From Cyclina sinensis (lineage: Eukaryota > Mollusca > Bivalvia > Venerida > Veneridae), in NCBI GenBank assembly GCA_012932295.1, contig JAAONU010000011.1, positions 41,170,352 to 41,234,351 of the forward strand: a DNA stretch of 64,000 bases. Reading direction: 5' to 3'. A model generated the notes under the pieces. That model saw nothing but the letters and a program-made list of their open reading frames with translations. It was not told the DNA's origin and made no database searches. Below are positions 32,201-42,189 of the stretch, one piece after another (within the stretch, counting starts at the first letter, position 1; every line of letters begins with the position of its first letter). The translations under genes and the position numbers were made by a program.

Positions 32201-35150
32201 TTCACTACATTCTGTAAAAGTTACCTTGCACTAGATAGAAACCATCTGGTTCACTCAGTTCAGCATCTGTATTAATGGCCTTGTCAGTGTGAACACCTCT
32301 TTCTGTGAAAAAAAAAATCAGTTATTTGACAGTAGTATTTAACCAGTAAAAAGGTCACAAATTAAATTTAAAAATTTATTACAGATTTAAAATGAATCCT
32401 GTCTTAAATCTTAACATTTCAGAGATAAAAAACTTTAAACTGCCTCATAATATAATACAATCATATACAAAGCTAATATGATGTTTTACAGTTTCATCTA
32501 ACAACCTTTGATACTCCCGTGCAGTCGATCAATTTACACACTTTCTACAAAAACAGGAGTCTGGCTACAAAATGTGTGTTACTCCATCAAAACCTTCATA
32601 TTCACTACATTTTGTAAAAGTTACCTTGTGCTAGACTGAAACCATCTGATTCACTCAGTTCAGTTTCTGTATTAATTGCCTTGTCAGTGTCAACACCAGT
32701 TTATGTAGAAAAGCAACTGAATCAGTCATTTGACATTGATATTTAACCAGTAAAAAGGTCACATGTAAATTTTTGATATTTTCTACACATTTACAATGTA
32801 TCCTGTTATAAAATATAAACATTTCAGAGATTACAAACTTCAAAAGTGTTTACATAAATACTACAACCATATACAAAGCTAACAGAATGTATTACAATTG
32901 CTCCCCTGCAGTCGATCAATTTACACACTTTCAAAAAACCAGGAGTCTTGCTACAAAATGTGTGTTACTCCATCAAAACCTTAATATTCACTACATTTTG
33001 TAAAAGTTACCTGCCACTAGACAAAAATCATCTGATTTACTCAGTTCAGCTTCTGTATTGATTGCCTTGTCAGTGTCAACTCCAGTTTCTGTGGAAAAAC
33101 AACAGAATCAGTTATTTGACATTGATATTTAATAGTAAAAAGGACACAAGTTAAATTCAAATATTTTCTTCACATTTTAAAATATATCCTGTCTTAAATC
33201 TAAACATTTCAGAGATAAAAAACTTCAATCTGCTTAATTACATAATACAACCATATACAAAGCTAATATGATGTTTTACAGATTAATCTTACAACCTTTG
33301 ATGCTCCCCTGCAGTCAATCAATTTACACACTTTCTACAGAAAAACCAGGAATCTGGCTACAAAATGTGTGTTACTACATCAAAACCTTCATATTCACTA
33401 CATTCTGTAAAAGTTACCTTCCACTAGACAGAAACCATCTGATTCACTCAATTTAGCTTCTGTATTAATGGCCTTGTCAGTGTCAACACCAGTTTCTGTA
33501 GAAAAACAACAGTATCAGTTTTTTGACATTAATATTTAACCAGAGAACAGGTCACAAGTAAATTTTAAATATTTTCTACACATTCAAATTATCCTGTCTA
33601 AAAATTTAAAGATTTCAGAGATAAAAAACTTCAAACTGTTTACATAAATATTATAACCTTATACAAAGCTAATATCATGTTAAATCTTACAAGGTATTAA
33701 TGGCCTTGTCAGTGTCAACACCAGTTTCTGTAGAAAAACAACAGAATCAGTTATTTGACATTGATATTTAGCCAGTTAAAAGGACACAAGTTATACATTT
33801 CTTCACATTTTAAAATATATCCTGTCTTTCATCTAAACATTTAAGAGATAAAAAACTTTAAACTGCTTTATTACATTATACAACCATATACAAAGCTAAT
33901 ATGATGAAGTACAGTTTAATCTTACAACCTTTGATGCTCCCCTGCAGTTGATCAATTTACACACTTTCTACAAAAACAGGAGTCTGGCTACAAAATGTGT
34001 GTTACTCCATCAAAACCTTCATATTCACTACATTTTGTAAAAGTTACCTTGCAGTAGACAGAAACCATCTGATTCACTCAGTTCAGCTTCTATATTAATT
34101 GCCTTGTCAGTGTCAACTCCAGTTTCTGTAGAAAAGCAACTGAATCAGTTATTTGACATCAATATCTAACCAGAAAAAAGGTCACAAGTAAATTTTGAAT
34201 ATTTTCTACACATTTTAAATATATCCAGTCTAAAACTTTAAAGATTTCAGAGTAAAAAATCTTCTGAAGTGTTTACATAAATACTACAATCATATACAAA
34301 GCTAATATGATATTTTTCAGTTTAATCTTACAACCTTTGGATGCTCCCCTGCAGTTGATCAATTTACACACTTTCTTCAAAAACAAGAGTCTGGCTACAA
34401 TATGTGTGTTACTCCATCAAAACCTTAATATTCACTACATTTTGTAAAGTTTACCTTGCACTACAAAAAGACCCTCTGATTCACTCAGTTTAGCTTCTGT
34501 ATCATTTCCCTTGTCTTTGTGAACACCTGTTTTTGAAGAAAAGCAACAGAATCATTTTTTTGACATTGATATTAAACTAGTAAAAAAGTCACAAGTTAAA
34601 TAAAAAAATATTGTTCACACTTTTAATATAAATCTGTTTTAAAATTTAAACACTTCAGAGATAACAAACTTCAAACTGTTTACATAAATATTATAACCTT
34701 ATACAGAGCTAATATCATGTTAAAACTTACAACCTTTGATGCTCCCCTGCAGTCAATCAATTTACACACTTTCTACAGAAAAACAGGAATATGGCTACAA
34801 AATGTGTGTTACTACATCAAAACCTTAATATTCACTACATTTTGTAAGTTACCTTGCAGTAGACAGAAACCATCTGATTCACTCAGTTCAGCTTCTGTAT
34901 TAATGGCCTTGTCAGTGTCAACACCAGTTTCTGTAGAAAAAAACAGAATCAGTTATTTGACATTGATATTTAACCAGTAAAAAGGTCACAAGTAAATTTT
35001 AAATATTTTCTACACATTCAAAATATATCCTGTCTTAAAATTTAAAGATTTCTGAGATAAAAAACTTCAAACTGTTTACATAAATACTACAACCATATAC
35101 AAAGCTAATATGATGTAGTACAGTTTAATCTTACAAACTTTGATGCTCCC
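29290..35150. repeat. About 400-bp tandem repeat (introns plus exon) carrying the exon array
   Basis: The intron part is as well conserved as the exon: GATGCTCCCCTGCAGTCGAT, CAATTTACACACTTTC, AACAGGAGTCTGGCTACA, GTGTGTTACTCCATCAAAAC, TTGACATTGATATTTAACCA, ACAACCATATACAAAGCTAA. A block of three to four units is itself duplicated: copies at 30623-31492 correspond to 32225-33088 at 1596-bp offset, sharing the same lost acceptors and variants. A unit with a deletion lies at 33660-33770. Confidence 0.9.
29820..34930 (-). CDS. Tandem array of 78-nt phase 1-1 exons encoding a 26-residue acidic repeat
   Basis: Twelve full exon copies plus partials lie at about 400-bp spacing: 29820-29897, 30225-30302, 30623-30700, 31029-31106, 31415-31492, 31820-31897, 32225-32302, 32625-32702, 33011-33088, 33418-33495, 33695-33727 (partial), 34048-34125, 34455-34532, 34853-34930. 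On the minus strand each full copy follows a (C)TACAG-type acceptor and ends G/GTAACT. Each encodes E-T-(G/D)-V-D-T-D-K, then N-T-E-A-E, then LSESDGFCLVQ. All enter and leave in phase 1, so any number can be spliced in. Copies at 29820, 31415, 31820, 32225, 33011, 33418, 34048 and 34853 keep AG, GT and an open frame. The copy at 30225 has an in-frame TGA. Those at 30623, 31029, 32625 and 34455 have lost the acceptor AG. I do not recognise the protein. It would be a disordered acidic repeat protein, or the array could be a mobile-element-derived pseudogene. Confidence 0.6.
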
Positions 35151-35850
35151 CTGCAAGACATTTGGACTGAAAATGTAACCTCTAGAGCATTAACAAGGTG
35201 GTTTTTTTTTACTTTTGGGCTCTGTGATCTAGTTTTTGACCCCAGATAACCTATATTCAAAACTGAGCTAGACATCACTGAAACAATCTTTCTGACAAAT
35301 TTCCAGGTTATTTGGACTGAAAATGATACCTCTAGAGTGTTAACAAGGTTTTTCCATATCTGGGCTCTGTGACCTAGTTTTTAAACCCAGATGACCCATA
35401 TCCAAATCTGAGCTAGAAATCACCGTAGCAACCTTTCTGACAAATTTCAAGGACATTTGGACTGAAAATGTAACCTCTTGAGCATTAACAAGGTTTATCT
35501 ACTCTTAGGCTCTGTGACCTAGTTTTTGACCCCAGATAACCTATATTCAAAATTTAGCTAGAAACCATTGAAACAATCTTTCTGACAAATTTCCAGGTTA
35601 TTTGGACTGAAAATGTTACCTATAGGGTGTTAAAAAGATTTTCGATATTTGGGCTCTGTGACCTAGTTTTTCAACCAAGATAACCCATGTTCGAACTCGT
35701 CGGAAAAATTAATGAGACAAACATTCATGACAATTGAGGCAAAATGTAACCACTAGAGTGTTAACAAACTAATTGTGGACAGATGATGAACGGACAGCTA
35801 CAGGTGATCACAAAAGCTCACTTTGTCACTACGTGACATGTGAGCTAAAA
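35150..35850 (+). repeat. Dispersed tandem-block repeat (about 150-bp units)
   Basis: About four units with TTTGGACTGAAAATGTAACC, GGGCTCTGTGACCTAGTTTT, CCCAGATAACCTATATTCAA and CTTTCTGACAAATTTCCAGG. It ends AGGTGATCACAAAAGCTCAC then TTTGTCACTACGTGACATGTGAGCTAAAAA with a palindromic terminus. I recognise this terminus as a common bivalve repeat type. It interrupts the exon array at its 5' side. Confidence 0.8.
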
Positions 35851-35879
35851 AGGTAAAGAGCCTGCTGGAAAAGACAGCA

Positions 35880-36340
35880 TGCTAGTCCAAGTACAACAAG
35901 ACCTGTCTACAGACAGGATGCCCCACTTTACTCAGTGCTGGATAATTAAATAAAAGCTAAGTTAAACAAGAGGCCCAAGTGAAAAAAATTTGAGTGGGGG
36001 AGTCAAGTACCAATGTCAGAATTAAAAAAAAACAAAAACAAGAAACATCGCAATGCGACAAAACCAGGTTTTCAACATTATTGTTTCACAATATGGTGCA
36101 CATTGTGAGCATTTTTTTAACTGAAATGTTTTTGGTGGAATTATGGCCTTTTTAATTTTTTACATGTATAATAAATAGATGAACATTAATATGTATTTTT
36201 TATAGTTCTACAGATCTGAAATGGTAATTGTATCTAATTATATGCACATTATTGCCAACAACAAACTTAGGTACAAGTCAATTTTATTCATAATACTAAA
36301 ATATTCATTTCATTATAGTAGAATATTATTATGTTGCTTG
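35880..36340. other. Fragment of the 22.4-kb dispersed repeat plus AT-rich DNA
   Basis: CCACTTTACTCAGTGCTGGA through AAGTGAAAAAAATTTGAGTG matches 22628-22695. CGACAAAACCAGGTTTTC near 36056 mirrors GGAAAACCTGGTTAAAA near 38170 and may mark the other end of the repeat that includes the 173-bp units. Confidence 0.5.
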
Positions 36341-36539
36341 GTCATTTTGTTTGCTTTTTACATTTCAGTGTTTGTTATTTGATACATACATTTACCATTG
36401 CTCTATGATGGGGAGTGTCTTTGACCAACACCTACATACTGTCAAAAGGGAGATAAAAAATCAAAATCTTTTTAAAGAAGGGTATAAAAGTTATGATATA
36501 AATCATAAAAATAAATCTAACTTATTTGTTATCATATCC

Positions 36540-37410
36540 TTAATCCAAGAATGAAATCCAGGTCATCATATGGTCACTCCAGCATGTTTCTAATACACCT
36601 GTCTTGTAGCTGGTTTCTGTGGTGTAAATATGATTAAGTGCTGAATGATAATCTGTGGTCTCCATGCATAGAGCCGGTACAGCATTAGCTTCATTCTTCA
36701 AGAAATCATACAGTTTCACCAACAATGACTAAAGCACAGGGCTTTTCATCAGGAAATTGGGAAGAGGCCCTGGCCTTTTGAATTGGGAAATTTATGCGCG
36801 ATAATTGTTCATTTTGGGAAATTTATGAGACATTTTTTTCTGCAACCGGAAATAAACACTGATTTATCTCCCCTGAAACGGAATAAAATCCAGACTTTTG
36901 GAACGTTTGACTGTTTCACTGTGCATGTTTCTACTTTTATTTACAGATAACTACTGAGTAAGAGTCTATCGGAACTTAACAGATTAGACTGGTTTTGCGT
37001 AACACGGGTACTGTGCGTTGTTCGGCTATAGTACGACAAAAAAGTCGATACCAGACATACGCTTCTTCCGGATATAACAAATGTAAACTGATCGTTTTTT
37101 AAACTAATCTAGGGGGAATTTCTAAGATTTTGGGAAATCATGTCTTGCATTTTGGGAAGAAACTCTGCCACAACTGGGAAAAAATCTACATTTTTCGGAT
37201 TGGGAAGTGGCCGAATATCAGCCTCTGTTATATAAGGATGAAAAGCCCTGGTACATTCTGCTGATGTAGTTTTTCGGCAGCTGTATATATTTTGTTGATA
37301 TTTCCTGGTGGATTACAGCAGACAGAGATGACTTCATAGAGTTCATTGCACTTACAAAGCACCATACTTGTACCTTCTATTCCCAATTCTTTTGTGTGAG
37401 TACTGGACAG
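36540..37410 (-). pseudogene. Unrecognised coding remnant split by a MITE
   Basis: Two minus-strand pieces are open in compatible frames. 37405-37251 reads STHTKELGIEGTSMVLCKCN, then ELYEVISVCCNPPGNINKIY and TAAEKLHQQN. 36736-36540 reads SLLVKLYDFLKNEANAVPAL, then CMETTDYHSALNHIYTTETS and so on to a TAA. If the MITE at 36737-37250 is skipped the frame continues across the gap without shift, but a TAG falls three codons into the second piece. Composition (Cys-rich first piece, mixed second) looks like real protein. I cannot name a domain. It lies upstream of the exon array on the same strand and may belong to the same gene or element. Confidence 0.45.
36737..37250. mobile_element. MITE with CAGGGCTTTTCATC terminal inverted repeats
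   Basis: 514 bp. Left end CAGGGCTTTTCATC and right end GATGAAAAGCCCTG are perfect 14-bp inverted repeats. CAGGG-type ends are common in hAT-like elements. No target duplication could be seen. GGGAAATTTATG and GGGAAGTGGCC motifs recur internally. Non-coding. Confidence 0.75.
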
Positions 37411-37429
37411 AATTAAACTAATTCAGTAG

Positions 37430-38190
37430 GCTGAAAAATGCATATATGAAAAAAAAAGTGTCATAATATGGTCAAAAATTACCAAATCACAAAATCTCGA
37501 AAAATATGCGCCAGGGCACTTGATGACAAAGCTTCTGTGAAAGTTTGGTAAAAATTCCTTGAGAAATGTAGGAATTTGGCACAGAAGAAATTGTTCACTA
37601 TATACATGTATTCCATATAAGGAAAACAAACAAAAGGCCATAATAAGGTGAAAAATTATCGAATCACAAAACCCCGACAATATGCGCCAGGGCACTTGAT
37701 GACAAAGCTTCTGTGAAAGATTGGTCAAAATCCCTTGAGAAATGTAGGAGAAGTTGCGCACAGAAGAAATTGTTCACTATATATCCCATATAAGGAAATA
37801 AAACAAAGGCCCATAATTAGGTGAAAAATTATGGAATCACAAAACCCTGACAATATGCGCCAGGGCTCTTGATGACAAAGCCTTTGTGAAAGTTTGGTCA
37901 AAATCCCTTGAGAAATGTAGGAGTTGGGCACAGAAGAAATTGTTCACTATATATTCCATATAAGGAAAAAAACAAAAGGCCATAATGAGGTGAAAAATTA
38001 ATGAATCACAAAACCCCCATAATATGCGCCAGGGCACTTGATGACAAAGCTTCAGTGAAAGTTTGGTCAAAATCCCTTGACAAATGTAGGAGGAGTTGCG
38101 CACAGAAGAAATTGTTTACGCCCGCCTGCCCGTTGACATACCTCAAACTAATAACCAGTTTTTTCCTTTGGAAAACCTGGTTAAAATAAA
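37430..38190. repeat. About 173-bp tandem repeat, four copies
   Basis: ATATGCGCCAGGGCACTTGA recurs at 37503, 37680, 37853 and 38022 (spacing 177, 173, 169), with AAAGCTTCTGTGAAAGTTTG and CACAGAAGAAATTGTTCACT in each. Overlapping minus-strand frames of 60-112 codons are repeat-driven. It ends with GCCCGCCTGCCCGTTGACAT and a hairpin around CCAGTTTTTTCCTTTGGAAA ACCTGG. Confidence 0.85.
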
Positions 38191-38925
38191 AATTGGGGGG
38201 GGGGGGGGGGTTTGAGGGTGGATGGAGATCAAGTACCTATGTATTTAAAAAGATATATACAGCCAGAGGGGGGGGGGGGGGGGGGAGTAACATGGGCAGG
38301 GTGTGTGTGTGTGGGGGGGGTGGGTCCCCTTACAGAGGGGAGGGGAGAACTTATAAGCAAAATCAAGTGACCCCTTGGGGTGGGGCTAACTGTGACCCCA
38401 GGGACATGGGTACCTACAATCTTTGGAGAGGTCTTGGTGGTGATCAAGTATTCCAAGTTTACATGTACATGGAATATCTTTGACACTTTTTGAGAAATGG
38501 ACATTAACAGAAAGGTTAACCAAGAAATTTTAAGTTGAAAAAGGGGCATAACATGGCAAAAATAAATCTGAGGGTTATCTGCCCCTAAGATATGGTGTTG
38601 TCTTGAGTGATACAATCATAAGCATTATATTGTGAAAGTTTGGTGACAAAATGTTAAGAAATAGTAAAGTAATTGCTGATGTTAAGTTTTCATGACAAAA
38701 TCCAAGTACAAAAAGAGGCATAACTCTGTCAAATGTGACCTTGACCTAAATATTTTGGCATCATCATGACCCTGTTGTCATAAGCAATGCAATTTGAAAG
38801 TTTGATAAGGAAATGTCAAGAAATATCAAAGTTATAGCTATCGTTAAGTTTTCGTGACGGACCGAAGGACTAAGTGATCCCTATGTATCGCCGTTTCTTC
38901 AAAAGGGCGACACAAAAATTAACCA
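38190..38925. repeat. Dispersed repeat with G-run blocks, right portion
   Basis: G runs at 38196-38210 and 38268-38286. GCAAAATCAAGTGACCCCTT to GAGGGTTATCTGCCCC matches 23400-23612. It then continues with AAAGAGGCATAACTCTGTCA and CCTTGACCTAAATATTTTGG and ends GTATCGCCGTTTCTTCAAAA GGGCGACACAAAAATT, a terminus I associate with dispersed bivalve repeats. Confidence 0.7.
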
Positions 38926-38929
38926 GGTA

Positions 38930-39450
38930 AACATGATAGGGCCCAATCAGCAGACTGGCTGGCAAATTCCCTTGCAAGGAATGACTGGCAGTTTATCAAA
39001 AGCTTTAATCTATATTGAAGTAATACGCAACTTATCATTATTCAACATTGGCTACTGCGAAGTAATCCAAGGTATATGAGAAAGGTCCCTATTCAATCCC
39101 TGTCAAAGTGAGTTCGACATTTTATACTTTTACTTTCTTTGTAAATACAAAATTCCTGGCTGGTAATCTGGTATGCATATCTGTCTTGCCCTATGTACTA
39201 TATACAACTGTGGTATGTCAAAGGATTTGCAACTTGAGTTTAGCATATCAAATCACAACAAAATGTCAGACTTAATATCCTCATTTGTGTCCTAGATACT
39301 GAACCATCTCAATTAATTTTTTTTATCTCATTCAAGCAGTCAAAGCTCAAACCATTTACCCTTTGGGGTTAATGGCACATCAACACATTATTGATCATGT
39401 TGTACAATTTCCCCCCTCATAATTCTTACATTTGATACTGTCATTGAAAA
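38930..39450. other. No feature recognised
   Basis: Unstructured AT-rich DNA between repeats, expected to be intronic if the 39.5-kb exon and the tandem exons belong to one gene. Confidence 0.4.
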
Positions 39451-39462
39451 TATAACACTTAC

Positions 39463-39562
39463 CTCTCTTTGATATTTCAATTCTGAAATCTCTGTCTGAA
39501 ACTGAAAATGTCTCCCAACTCCTAATTCGTCTCTTCTGTTCAAAGAAGTTAATCAAAAACAG
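39463..39562 (-). CDS. Candidate exon upstream of the tandem-exon array
   Basis: 100 nt between a polypyrimidine acceptor (TTTACTTTTCAG) and a consensus donor (G/GTAAGT). One frame is fully open: LFLINFFEQKRRIRSWETFS, then VSDRDFRIEISKR, ending in phase 1, exactly the phase the 78-nt exons require. I do not recognise the protein. It may be the first exon of the array gene still visible in the window. Confidence rests on the two good splice sites and the matching phase. Confidence 0.45.
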
Positions 39563-39574
39563 CTGAAAAGTAAA

Positions 39575-40600
39575 ACAAGAGGCTAAATGACTTTACATCT
39601 AGATTGCTCATTAGAGTTTGGTAGACTATATTGGCAATATTTTCAAAATTCAAATGATACTATACAATTTTGCAATTGGTCAATCATTCAACAAAGACAC
39701 CATTTTCAATACACATATGCCCCCCGGTAGCATAGCCAGGATCATAACATGTGCACCTGAGTATGTGATTAAGAAATATCCAACTTGCCAAAAGAGGTTA
39801 ATCATTTCTCTCTAAGTACAACATGGGGAGATTACCCAAAAAATACATCTCAAAATATCTACAGTTATGTAACTTGTCAAGGTCATGACCTGTGCACCGT
39901 TATTGTTAAGAAAGTGTGTGAATGTTCATGCCACTGCTTTACATGTATGTAGAAATGGAAAAATATCTACCCTGCCAAAACAGGTTAACCCAAGGAAAGT
40001 GCAGACATATGGTTCAATCACTAGATGCCAGGGGCATAAAAAGGAAACCACAGTTATGTTACTTTACACTGTAAAGTTACTGTGTAAACTTTCACAGCAC
40101 TTCTATTTGTAGAAATTGAGAGGTTTACCATTTCACTACTGGTAAGTACCAAATGGGAAGATTACCCAAGAAGTAAGGTAGCCACAATTATGTTTCTTGT
40201 CAGGGTCATGACCTGTGCACTGTTAAGTAAAAGTGTAAACTTTCACGCAACTGCTACATGTATTTGTACAAATTGAGAAATATCCAACTTGCCAAAAAAG
40301 GTTAACTATTTCTCCAAAGTACAAAGTGGGAGAGATTTCCTAAGAAATAGCTAGCCACAGTTATACAGTGTGTCAGAGCAATGACCAGTGCACTGTTGCA
40401 GAAGTGTGTAAATGTTCATGCTATTGCTATTTGTAGAAATGGAAAAATGTCCAACTTGCAGTAACAAATTAACAGAAAGGATGTGTGGACATGTGGTTCA
40501 ATAATTTTATGCTGGTGGCATAAAATTAAGACAGTCCTATCTTTTAGTTTTCATTTACTCATGCTAGGCAGAAGCCTTCACCCACCAAATGAAACAAATC
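39575..40600. repeat. Dispersed tandem-block repeat (about 200-bp units)
   Basis: Starts AAAACAAGAGGCTAAATGAC. Units contain GGTCATGACCTGTGCACCGT, AGTGTGTGAATGTTCATGC, and AACTTGCCAAAAAAGGTTAA, repeated about four times with decay. A Tc1-like element is inserted at its right side. Confidence 0.7.
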
Positions 40601-40606
40601 AAAGTA

Positions 40607-42181
40607 TACTACTCAAAATTTAATAGGGATCACTTATAAGTATGTGTATATTTAATACATAAGGTTGAAAGGTTACATTTTTTGTGATTCTGAAAAAATG
40701 TTCATATGACAACAGTTTGGTACCAAAAAATGAGTAAGTCTGTAAACCGTTGAAGCGTGACAGAGGCTGAGCCGTGGGAGGGGCACGAATTTGGGATAAC
40801 ACAGACAGGAGATGAAATGGAACTTTTTGGAAAAATCAAGTCTATGGCCTGAATTTTGCTTTAATATGGCATGTGGTGTCCATTTGCTTGTATTACTGCT
40901 CTGCACCACCTTCTCATGCTGCTAATGAGTCTCCGGTAGCTTTGTTGTGAGAGTCAAGTCCACTTGTCCAGAAGGGCCTGCTGTAGCCCAGGAACCGTGG
41001 TTGGCTGGACTGGGCGAGCAGATATTGCAGCCTGCAGCATGTCCCAGGCGTGCTCTATTGGACTGAGGTCAGGAGACCTTGCTGGCCAGTCTATTCTCTC
41101 TATGGCTGCTGCCTCCAGGTACTCGTCGGTGACCCTTGCCCTGTGAGGCCGGGCGTAGTCGTCCATTAAAATGAACTCAGGGCCAATAGCACTCAGCATA
41201 AGGACGAACGTACACATCTAAGATCTCATTGATGTATTGTACAGCCGTCAATAAGCCGTTTTGAACAATGTGCAGGTCCGTTCTTCCCTGTAATGTATGC
41301 TTATGCCCACCCACACCATGACTGAGCCCCCGCCATGACGGTCATCAGTAGCAACACATACAGGTGCCAAATGCTCATTGGCGGATCTCCATACCCGCAC
41401 TCACCCATCAGTGAAAGCCACACAAAACCTCAGTGAACTCACTGGGGTCCAGTCATGCAGCGTAAACCTGGCATGATCGCGGGCCTATTGAAGACATGCG
41501 CTGGATGTGGTTTTGCATCAATGGGATTCATATTGCTGGCCTTCTAGCCCTCATGCCTGCTGTATGAAGACGGTTCCTGATTGTTTCAGTGGAAAGTCTT
41601 ACACCAGTGGCATTCTGGAAGTCATTATGGAGGGCAGTAGCAGTAACAAAGCGCTGACGTTGCGCTTCAACAACAAAAAACCACTCCTCACGCTGACTGA
41701 GCTGTGGACCTCTGACACCCTCCGCCATGCCTATGCATGACATGCCCGTATGTTTGAAACCGTCGCCACATCCTGGAAACTGTGCTCTGGAACACCCCAA
41801 GGACATGTGCCATTAGGAACGCCCAGCCTCAAGCATCCCTACCCCCCTATTAGTCTCATCATTGTCAATACGCCGTCTTTGCCGTACATTTGGCATGACC
41901 AGTGCTAGGTTCGATATAAACGTTACGTACCATACACAAGCGGTCTGAATAAAACGGATGTGTACATGCAGGTACATGCCCGCAGTGCACCACTTTTCCA
42001 GTGGTATCGCTTTTCCCATGCATCTTGAGCCATGTACAGGTAAACAATCAAAATCTGCTGGACAGGTCGGCTTTGCCATATGAATAAACTACATGTATGA
42101 AAAATAATCAGTTATCTTGAGGTTATCATTAAAAAGATATTTAAGAAATAAAAAGTGATCCCTATCAAATTTTGAGTAGTA
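40607..42181 (-). mobile_element. Tc1-like DNA transposon
   Basis: 1575 bp with 29-bp terminal inverted repeats (TACTACTCAAAATTT, A or G, ATAGGGATCACTT) differing at one base, flanked by TA target duplications (40605-40606, 42182-42183). This is the normal architecture and size for a Tc1 element. The transposase is on the minus strand and broken. Confidence 0.95.
40954..41896 (-). pseudogene. Tc1-like transposase (DD34E), inactivated
   Basis: The cut-and-paste transposase of the enclosing element. The start is taken as ATG 41896 (MPNVRQRRR). The N-terminal part retains helix-turn-helix homology, with the typical TGVRLSTETIRNRLHTAGMR linker region. The catalytic part shows FTDGS (usually FTDES), then LMDDYARPHRARVTDEYLE (usually DDNARPH), and RIDWPARSPDLSPIEHAWD with the final Glu. 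The C-terminal end is at 40954. Several frameshifts and stops break it (pieces 41896-41813, 41806-41528, 41217-40954), so no active protein is expected. Confidence 0.93.
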
Positions 42182-42189
42182 TATGTTGA

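Noticed and set aside
37423..38103. Overlapping minus-strand frames of 68-112 codons as a gene family
   Set aside because: They follow the 173-bp tandem repeat, whose period is not a multiple of three, so each frame is short and shifted.
38193..38483. Glycine-rich plus-strand frame
   Set aside because: It is produced by G runs in a dispersed repeat copy; the corresponding region at 23 kb does not keep the frame.
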